Positions 58,963-64,000 of a DNA stretch of 64,000 nucleotides are shown piece after piece. Origin of the DNA: Cohaesibacter sp. ES.047 (lineage in GTDB: Bacteria > Pseudomonadota > Alphaproteobacteria > Rhizobiales > Cohaesibacteraceae). The position numbers were made by a program, and so were the translations under genes. Below the pieces are notes generated by a model. The model searched no databases. It saw only the letters and a list, made by a program, of their open reading frames with translations, and had not been told where the DNA came from. The stretch is from positions 4,294,001 to 4,358,000 of the forward strand of contig NZ_LT907844.1 in the NCBI RefSeq assembly GCF_900215505.1, read 5' to 3'. Numbering within the stretch: position 1 is the first letter of the stretch; every line of letters starts with the position of its first letter.

Positions 58963-60123
58963 TCATTTGGACGTCGGTAGATAATCAAGAATGACCCGCG
59001 CGGCCGCCTCGCTGGGCGTTCCTTGCGGCAACTGCATCTTTTCATCAAGTTCGAGAAGCGCTGCAAGCTGCTGATTGCGCTCCAAGCCCTCTTGAAGCAA
59101 AGGCATAAGTTGAGCAGCCAGAGTATCCGCATTGGCATTATCATCGATGAACTCGGGGATCACATTGTGCCCAAGAACCAGATTGGTCAAAACAATCGAG
59201 TGTGCCTTGAGCAACCATTTGAACTGACGCGTCAACCAGTCGACCTTGTAGGCCACCACCATCGGCACCCCGGAAAGGCCTAGCTCAAGGGTCACGGTTC
59301 CAGACGCAGCCAGCGCAGCGTGGGCCTGACGAAACGCGGCAAACTTGGCCTCCTCGCCCTCGACCACCTCCGGCATCACCGTCCAGTTGGCCAGTCCTTC
59401 GTCAATCAGCCCCCTCAGATGAGGCACGGCGGGCAGAATGACGCGCAAATCCGGGTAACGCGCCTTGGCCATCGTCACGACTTTGCCGAACTCGACCATC
59501 AGCCGCGAGACTTCGCTGCGGCGCGATCCGGGCAACACCAGAAGAACCGGCGTATCGAGCGCTCCGCGCTCTCCCTTACCCGGACGCAGGACGTCGAGAC
59601 GCTCGATCAGCGGATGCCCCACATAGGTGCAGGGAGGGCCAGACAATCGACTGTGTGCATCAACCTCGAACGGCAGGAGGGCAAGCACGTGATCCACGTA
59701 AGCCGCCATCTTTTTAGCGCGGCCCGGACGCCACGCCCAGACACTCGGCGAGACATAGTCGACAATTGGGAGATCGGGCCGCTTCTTACGCACACGCTTG
59801 GCAACGGCGTGGGTGAATTCGGGACTATCGATGATCAACAGCAAGTCCGGTCGCTTGTCGAGAATATCATGCACAACATCCATCCCGCGTTTGTGCAGGG
59901 ACGGATACTGCCGAATGATATTGATGATCCCCATCACCGCGATGTCCGACAGCGGAAACAATGAGCTCAGCCCCTCGCGCTGCATCCGCTCACCCGCCAA
60001 ACCGTCAAAGACGAATTGATCACCAGCCAGTCTGCGCAAAGCCTTGACCACCTGTGCGCCCAGCTGATCGCCGGACTCTTCGCCGATGACAATATAGATC
60101 TTCACCTTCTGAGCCTCGGACAT
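58963..60123 (-). CDS. lpxB: Lipid-A-disaccharide synthase
   Basis: Joins UDP-2,3-diacylglucosamine to lipid X to form the lipid A disaccharide. Seen: N-terminal IYIVIGEESGDQLGAQVV, SPEFTHAVAKRVRKKRPDL, VSPSVWAWRPGRAKKM, FVGHPL-type CTYVGHPLIERL, and LLVLPGSRRSEVSRL. 386 aa is normal. AAGGAGG lies a few nt before the ATG at 60123. Last gene of the lpxD-fabZ-lpxA-lpxI-lpxB run. Confidence 0.97.
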   Translation of the reverse strand: MSEAQKVKIYIVIGEESGDQLGAQVVKALRRLAGDQFVFDGLAGERMQREGLSSLFPLSDIAVMGIINIIRQYPSLHKRGMDVVHDILDKRPDLLLIIDSPEFTHAVAKRVRKKRPDLPIVDYVSPSVWAWRPGRAKKMAAYVDHVLALLPFEVDAHSRLSGPPCTYVGHPLIERLDVLRPGKGERGALDTPVLLVLPGSRRSEVSRLMVEFGKVVTMAKARYPDLRVILPAVPHLRGLIDEGLANWTVMPEVVEGEEAKFAAFRQAHAALAASGTVTLELGLSGVPMVVAYKVDWLTRQFKWLLKAHSIVLTNLVLGHNVIPEFIDDNANADTLAAQLMPLLQEGLERNQQLAALLELDEKMQLPQGTPSEAAARVILDYLPTSK

Positions 60124-60169
60124 GAGGGCCTCCTTGTGGAGATGAGACAGGCTTCATTCCAGAGCATTT

Positions 60170-61039
60170 TCAAACGGCGTTGTCCGACAAGGCATGTGCC
60201 TGCAGGAACAAGCCGTTGCTCCGCGCCAGCTCAATCGTATGCGTGCGGTTGGCACAAAGGACCTCGCCCTCGGCACAGACGATACCGGCAAGGCCGGCTT
60301 CACGCACATTCTCAATGGTTCTGGGGCCGATGGTCGGCATGTCGAAGCGCAGGTCTTGGCCCGGACGGGCCCGTTTGAGCAACACCCCCTCCTTGCCGAA
60401 GTCCCAGCGCGCCCGCTTCTCGTGGCGAATGCGGCTGACCCGCTCAAGCATCTGATCCGTGCCTTCAGGACCTTCCGTCGCAAGGATACGGCCGGCAGCA
60501 ACAACCACACCTTGTCCTGCATCCATTGCCCCGATCGCAAGCGCCGCCCGGGAAGCAAGCGCGATATCGCTTTTGCTCTGTTCAGCAAGATCTGATCCGA
60601 CTGAAAGATCGGGACCGACGACCAATGAAGGCGCAACATCCTTGACGGAAACGAGCGTCAGGCCGCGCTTTTCAAAAAAGCGGGCTACACCTTGCAACAC
60701 GCTTTCATCACCGCCCCCGGCCATGATCCGGACAATATCAGGCAAGGCCCTCATTGCCCCCAGATCAAGCCGGATGGAGCGAAAATCCGGACGATGAGTG
60801 ATGGACCCAATACACAACAACTCCGAAATCCCGCGCTGCTCGATCAGCCGGAAAAGCTGGCCTATCTCGCCCCATTTGAGCCAGACATGAGGGTGAAACT
60901 CAATGCGAACATCGGCTTCTCCGACGAGACCAAACAGGAAATAGTCGCGCCCCGCCGCCTGTAGAGCTTCAACCACTTCAAAAGGAAGATCCTGTCCGCC
61001 GGCGATGATCCCAACCGGTCCCTGTCCGGGCTCCACCAT
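60170..61039 (-). CDS. lpxI: UDP-2,3-diacylglucosamine pyrophosphatase LpxI
   Basis: Cleaves UDP-2,3-diacylglucosamine to lipid X and UMP; the alphaproteobacterial substitute for LpxH. The N-terminal GIIAGGQDLPFEVVEAL and the C-terminal half with GAMDAGQGVVVAAGRILATEG and FDMPTIGPRTIENVREAGL are family blocks. 289 aa. It lies 4 nt after lpxA and 46 nt before lpxB, in the expected pathway position. Confidence 0.94.
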   Translation of the reverse strand: MVEPGQGPVGIIAGGQDLPFEVVEALQAAGRDYFLFGLVGEADVRIEFHPHVWLKWGEIGQLFRLIEQRGISELLCIGSITHRPDFRSIRLDLGAMRALPDIVRIMAGGGDESVLQGVARFFEKRGLTLVSVKDVAPSLVVGPDLSVGSDLAEQSKSDIALASRAALAIGAMDAGQGVVVAAGRILATEGPEGTDQMLERVSRIRHEKRARWDFGKEGVLLKRARPGQDLRFDMPTIGPRTIENVREAGLAGIVCAEGEVLCANRTHTIELARSNGLFLQAHALSDNAV

Positions 61040-61043
61040 GGCG

Positions 61044-61841
61044 TTAGTCTTCGTGCGTGCGCGGTGTGCAGAGCGCCTTTTTGGAATCCGCGCGAATGAA
61101 GGAGACGATCTGCATTACATTTTCATCTTCGGCAAACATCTCCGCAACATCCTCGACCCTTTCGGCGAGCGTGCCTTCTTCGGAAAACAGCATCCGGTAG
61201 GCGCGACGAAGATTGTGAATCTGGTCGCGTGAGAATCCGCGGCGCTTGAGTCCGACAATATTGAGGCCGCCCAGATGCGCCCGGTTGCCAAGCGCAGAAC
61301 CGAATGGAATGAGGTCATTCTCAAGCCCGGACATCCCACCAACAAAGGAATGCGCCCCAACACGAGCGAACTGAATGACCGCGGACAAACCAGCGATGAT
61401 CGCGTGTTCGCCCACTTCAACGTGCCCGGCAAGCGTTGCATGATTGACCAGAATGACGTGGTCTCCCACGATGCAGTCATGGGCAATATGGGCTCCGACC
61501 ATGATATGACAATGATTGCCAACCTTGGTGACACCGATGCCGCCCTTGGTGCCCGGATTGATCGTGACATATTCGCGGATATTGACATGATCGCCAATCT
61601 CGCAGCCGACATCTTCCCCTTCGAACTTCAGATCCTGTGGCTGCAGGCCAACAGAAGCAAACGGGAAAATCTCGACATTGGAGCCGATTGTCGTCTTGCC
61701 ATCGACAACGACATGAGAGTGCAGTTTACCGCCCGGCCCGATCGTTACCCCATCGCCAATCACACAATAGGGACCTACGACCACGTCATCGGCAAGCGAT
61801 GCACCATCAGCGATAATCGCTGTGGGGTGGATATCAGACAT
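61044..61841 (-). CDS. lpxA: UDP-N-acetylglucosamine acyltransferase
   Basis: First lipid A step: adds 3-hydroxyacyl from ACP to UDP-GlcNAc. A left-handed beta-helix of hexapeptide repeats occupies residues 5-190 (IADGASLADDVVVGPYCVIG, INPGTKGGIGVTKVG). The catalytic His is in HIAHDCIVGDHVIL. The C-terminal helical part (NIVGLKRRGFSRDQI) is intact. 265 aa. Start lies 2 nt after the fabZ stop. Confidence 0.97.
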   Translation of the reverse strand: MSDIHPTAIIADGASLADDVVVGPYCVIGDGVTIGPGGKLHSHVVVDGKTTIGSNVEIFPFASVGLQPQDLKFEGEDVGCEIGDHVNIREYVTINPGTKGGIGVTKVGNHCHIMVGAHIAHDCIVGDHVILVNHATLAGHVEVGEHAIIAGLSAVIQFARVGAHSFVGGMSGLENDLIPFGSALGNRAHLGGLNIVGLKRRGFSRDQIHNLRRAYRMLFSEEGTLAERVEDVAEMFAEDENVMQIVSFIRADSKKALCTPRTHED

Positions 61842-61843
61842 AT

Positions 61844-62308
61844 TTAACTTGTCCCCATAAGCAGCATTGCACTGACTTCAGCTTCGGCAACCCGCGTTCC
61901 TTCAACCGTTGCCTCACAAGCAAACCGCCAGATGTTGCCACGGTTCCGCACCTTTTTCACATGGATATGCACCACATCACCGGGCACAACCGGTTTGCGG
62001 AACTTGGCTTTGTCAATGGTCATGAAATATACGACGTTCGGCGGCCCTGACTCTTCGCGGTGATTAACACAGAGTGCACCGGCGGTCTGTGCCATCGCTT
62101 CAATAATCAAGACGCCGGGCATAACCGGCTGCTGGGGAAAGTGCCCCTGAAAGAATGGTTCGTTGATAGACACATTCTTCACACCGATGCAGCTGTCATC
62201 TCCATCCATCTCGATGATCTTGTCAATCATCAAAAACGGGTAGCGATGGGGCAAAAGCTCCATGACGCGCATGATGTCAGCACTGTCAAGGCTTGTCTTT
62301 TCGTTCAT
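61844..62308 (-). CDS. fabZ: 3-hydroxyacyl-ACP dehydratase FabZ
   Basis: Dehydrates 3-hydroxyacyl-ACP in fatty acid elongation; competes with LpxA/LpxD for 3-hydroxyacyl chains. The [14 protein letters not shown] start, the catalytic His/Glu in [20 protein letters not shown] and MAQTAGALC are seen. 154 aa. I chose the ATG at 62308 (MNEKTSLD); the longer frame from 62356 lacks homology. It lies between lpxD and lpxA, the usual coupling. Confidence 0.96.
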   Translation of the reverse strand: MNEKTSLDSADIMRVMELLPHRYPFLMIDKIIEMDGDDSCIGVKNVSINEPFFQGHFPQQPVMPGVLIIEAMAQTAGALCVNHREESGPPNVVYFMTIDKAKFRKPVVPGDVVHIHVKKVRNRGNIWRFACEATVEGTRVAEAEVSAMLLMGTS

Positions 62309-62433
62309 ATTACCCTTCCCTTCAAAGCTCCGCTCCGCCGCTCCAATTGCCGGCAACGCTCAAATGATGGCACACGGGTGGCAGGCCAATGAGGCTGGCT
62401 TTTAAAATTCTCCGACACCCCGATAGTGTCCGT

Positions 62434-63486
62434 TCAACTACCCTTTTCAGCCAGCCGTTTGAGGGCTGCCATTTCACGGAACCATGTTTTCACCGGTTTG
62501 GCGGGAACACCGCCGTACCGCGCGCCAACTGGCACATCGTCCTTTACAACGCTCACCGCGGCAATCTGTGCACCCATGCCAATTCTGATATGACCAGCTA
62601 CACCAGATTGTCCTCCGATGGCAACAAAATCATCAAGTTTTGACGAACCGGACACACCGACTTGAGACACCAGAACGCAATGGCGTCCAACCTCGACATT
62701 GTGACCGATCTGTACCTGGTTATCGATCTTGGTTCCTTCACCGATGATCGTGTCCCGATTGGCGCCGCGATCAATCGTGCTGTTGGCGCCGATCTCCACG
62801 CGATCCTGAATGATCACGCGCCCGATCTGCGGCACTTTGCGGTGCCCCTGAGGGCCCATAGCAAAACCAAATCCGTCTTGCCCGACACACACACCGGGAT
62901 GGATGATCACATCATCACCGACCAGACTGTGTTGCAGAACCGCGTTTGCCCCCACATGGCAATTGCGACCGACACGGACGCCCTGCCCGATGACAGCATT
63001 CACGCCGATTGTCGAGCCAGCCCCAACCTCTGCTCCGGCACCGATGCTGGCGCCCGGTTCTATGCAGACACCGCTTTCAACCTTTGCGTCGGGATGGATA
63101 TGTGCGCCCTGAGAAATGCCACCTTTCCGTTCGAAATAGGCGAGCGGCACCATCGCTTCGGGATAAAAGGCGCTAGAGACGAGCGAAAAAGCCTCATACG
63201 GGTTGCCAACAACCAAGGCGATGGATCCGGTGGGCACCTTTTCCGCATAGCGCTTGGAGCATAGCACAGCTCCGGCCGAAGTTTTCTCCAGTTCCGAGAC
63301 ATATTTAGGATTGTCAAGGAAGGTGATCTCGCCGTTGCTTGCCGCATCAATCGGAGCAACGTTTTCAATGGCAACGGAGCCGTCTGCCCCTTCAGGCAGA
63401 GGAGCTTTAACGATTTCAGCAATTTCTGAAAGGGTAAGGCTCTCGACTTTGTTGAAAAAGGCAGGGTCTGTCATGATCGCTTTCAT
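62434..63486 (-). CDS. lpxD: UDP-3-O-acylglucosamine N-acyltransferase
   Basis: Third lipid A step: N-acylation of UDP-3-O-acyl-GlcN. An N-terminal uridine-binding domain (about 1-110, with GEITFLDNPKYVSELEKT) is followed by hexapeptide repeats (about 115-310; GASIGAGAEVGAGSTIGVNA and VEIGANSTIDRGANRDTIIG) and the catalytic His region NQVQIGHNVEVG. 350 aa. ATGs at 63486 and 63474 are both possible; neither has a strong ribosome-binding site, and the first abuts a terminator U-tract. Confidence 0.95.
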   Translation of the reverse strand: MKAIMTDPAFFNKVESLTLSEIAEIVKAPLPEGADGSVAIENVAPIDAASNGEITFLDNPKYVSELEKTSAGAVLCSKRYAEKVPTGSIALVVGNPYEAFSLVSSAFYPEAMVPLAYFERKGGISQGAHIHPDAKVESGVCIEPGASIGAGAEVGAGSTIGVNAVIGQGVRVGRNCHVGANAVLQHSLVGDDVIIHPGVCVGQDGFGFAMGPQGHRKVPQIGRVIIQDRVEIGANSTIDRGANRDTIIGEGTKIDNQVQIGHNVEVGRHCVLVSQVGVSGSSKLDDFVAIGGQSGVAGHIRIGMGAQIAAVSVVKDDVPVGARYGGVPAKPVKTWFREMAALKRLAEKGS

Positions 63487-63491
63487 GAAAA

Positions 63492-63519
63492 AAGCCGCCG
63501 CCCGAAAGAGCAGCGGCTT
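63492..63519. terminator. Terminator hairpin between bamA and lpxD
   Basis: 7-bp stem AAGCCGC/GCGGCTT with a 14-nt loop that can pair further (CGCC with GGGCG-type wobble). On the minus strand it is followed directly by a six-T run ending one base before the lpxD ATG at 63486. A T-run also follows on plus. Confidence 0.7.
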
Positions 63520-63542
63520 GTTTTTTAGAAGGTATCGGCAAC

Positions 63543-64000
63543 CTAGAAGTTTGTCGCCGCACCGAAACGGAATTCTTGTTTCTCGTCGTAGGACTCTTTG
63601 GTCAGAGCGTAGCCATAGTCGACACGCAGACGACCGAACGGGCTTGCCCAGACAATACCGGCACCGACGGAAGAACGGATGGAGTTATCGCTATGGAATG
63701 AGCCCTTGGCGGCATCAGAACCAAACAGTGTGCCCGCATCGGCAAACACCGCACCGCTCAGGCCGACGCCATCAAGATAAGGCAGCGGGAACTGCAACTC
63801 GGCTGTGGCATTGAAATAGGTCTTGCCACCCAATGCTTCACCCGATCTTTTGTCTCGCGGACCATAGCCTGCAGTCGCGAAGCCACGAATAGTCTCACCA
63901 CCTTGATAGAAGGCATCCAGAATACGGACATCATCGCCGCCAATGCCCTGAATGTGGCCACCGCCAACTTTCAGCATGCCGACAAGGCCCCAAGTCGGAT
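63543..64000 (-). CDS. bamA: Outer membrane protein assembly factor BamA (3' end only)
   Basis: The C-terminal part of the Omp85 barrel; the 5' end lies beyond the right edge. Reads in-frame to the last base (PTWGLVGMLKVGGGH). The conserved barrel motif GETIRGFATAGYGPRD (the VRGF/Y-type lid lock) is seen, followed by GKTYFNATAELQFPLPYL, FADAGTLF, SSVGAGIVWASPFGRLRVDYGYAL, ending EFRFGAATNF with the C-terminal aromatic recognised by the Bam machine. It precedes lpxD on the same strand, as is usual. Confidence 0.94.
   Translation of the reverse strand, partial: PTWGLVGMLKVGGGHIQGIGGDDVRILDAFYQGGETIRGFATAGYGPRDKRSGEALGGKTYFNATAELQFPLPYLDGVGLSGAVFADAGTLFGSDAAKGSFHSDNSIRSSVGAGIVWASPFGRLRVDYGYALTKESYDEKQEFRFGAATNF

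Overview
The window reads as a chromosomal segment of an alphaproteobacterium, most likely order Hyphomicrobiales (Rhizobiales). The evidence is gene content and order: an ExoR-type Sel1 protein, a lipoyl-domain-bearing PdhB in a pdhA-pdhB-pdhC-lpd run with lipA and a COQ10-like gene, kdsA-pyrG-secG-tpiA, trpD-trpC-moaC-moeA, lexA-comEC-gltX-gltA, and an lpx/fabZ/bamA block. A GAAC-N7-GAAC box, the alphaproteobacterial LexA site, precedes lexA. I cannot name the genus. No tRNA, rRNA, CRISPR array or insertion sequence was seen.

Layout. 0-8 kb: a SPOR-domain protein cut by the left edge, argS, dgt, erpA, xth and exoR. 8-18 kb: ppk2, a COQ10-like gene with lipA, a small GlsB-type membrane protein, lpd, a decayed MFS transporter, pdhC-pdhB-pdhA and ftsB. 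18-36 kb: ubiD-ubiX, two small membrane proteins, eno, a DUF1835 protein, kdsA of the metal-dependent type, a VOC protein, pyrG, secG, tpiA, a PpiD/SurA-like foldase, then trpD-trpC-moaC-moeA. 36-52 kb: fpr, a sulfate-assimilation cluster (DUF934, cysH, cysI, DUF2849), and a curli amyloid locus. 52-64 kb: lexA, comEC, gltX, gltA, lpxB, lpxI, lpxA, fabZ, lpxD and the 3' end of bamA.

The most interesting part is 41.1-51.9 kb. It holds csgF and csgG, three unusually long secreted curlin-repeat proteins (about 444, 512 and 248 aa), a CsgH-like periplasmic protein, and a secreted protein that I read as an Inh/AprI-type protease-inhibitor-like fold joined to an SH3 domain. Across an 800-bp AT-rich regulatory region lies a divergent 972-aa secreted protein with a predicted beta-propeller, a peptidoglycan-binding domain and four cysteine-rich repeats. 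No csgD, csgE or csgC is seen. In the rhizobial genomes I recall, moeA is followed closely by lexA; here about 16 kb of fpr, cys and curli genes lie between them, so the block looks like an insertion into conserved synteny.

Functional links. The pyruvate dehydrogenase genes, lipA, gltA and eno form a central carbon block. lpxD, fabZ, lpxA, lpxI and lpxB, together with kdsA and bamA, serve outer-membrane biogenesis. fpr next to cysI, with no cysJ in view, suggests ferredoxin-driven sulfite reduction. Smaller regulatory observations include a perfect 18-bp palindrome followed by a possible 10-codon leader ORF before gltA, and a terminator hairpin whose U-tract touches the lpxD start codon.
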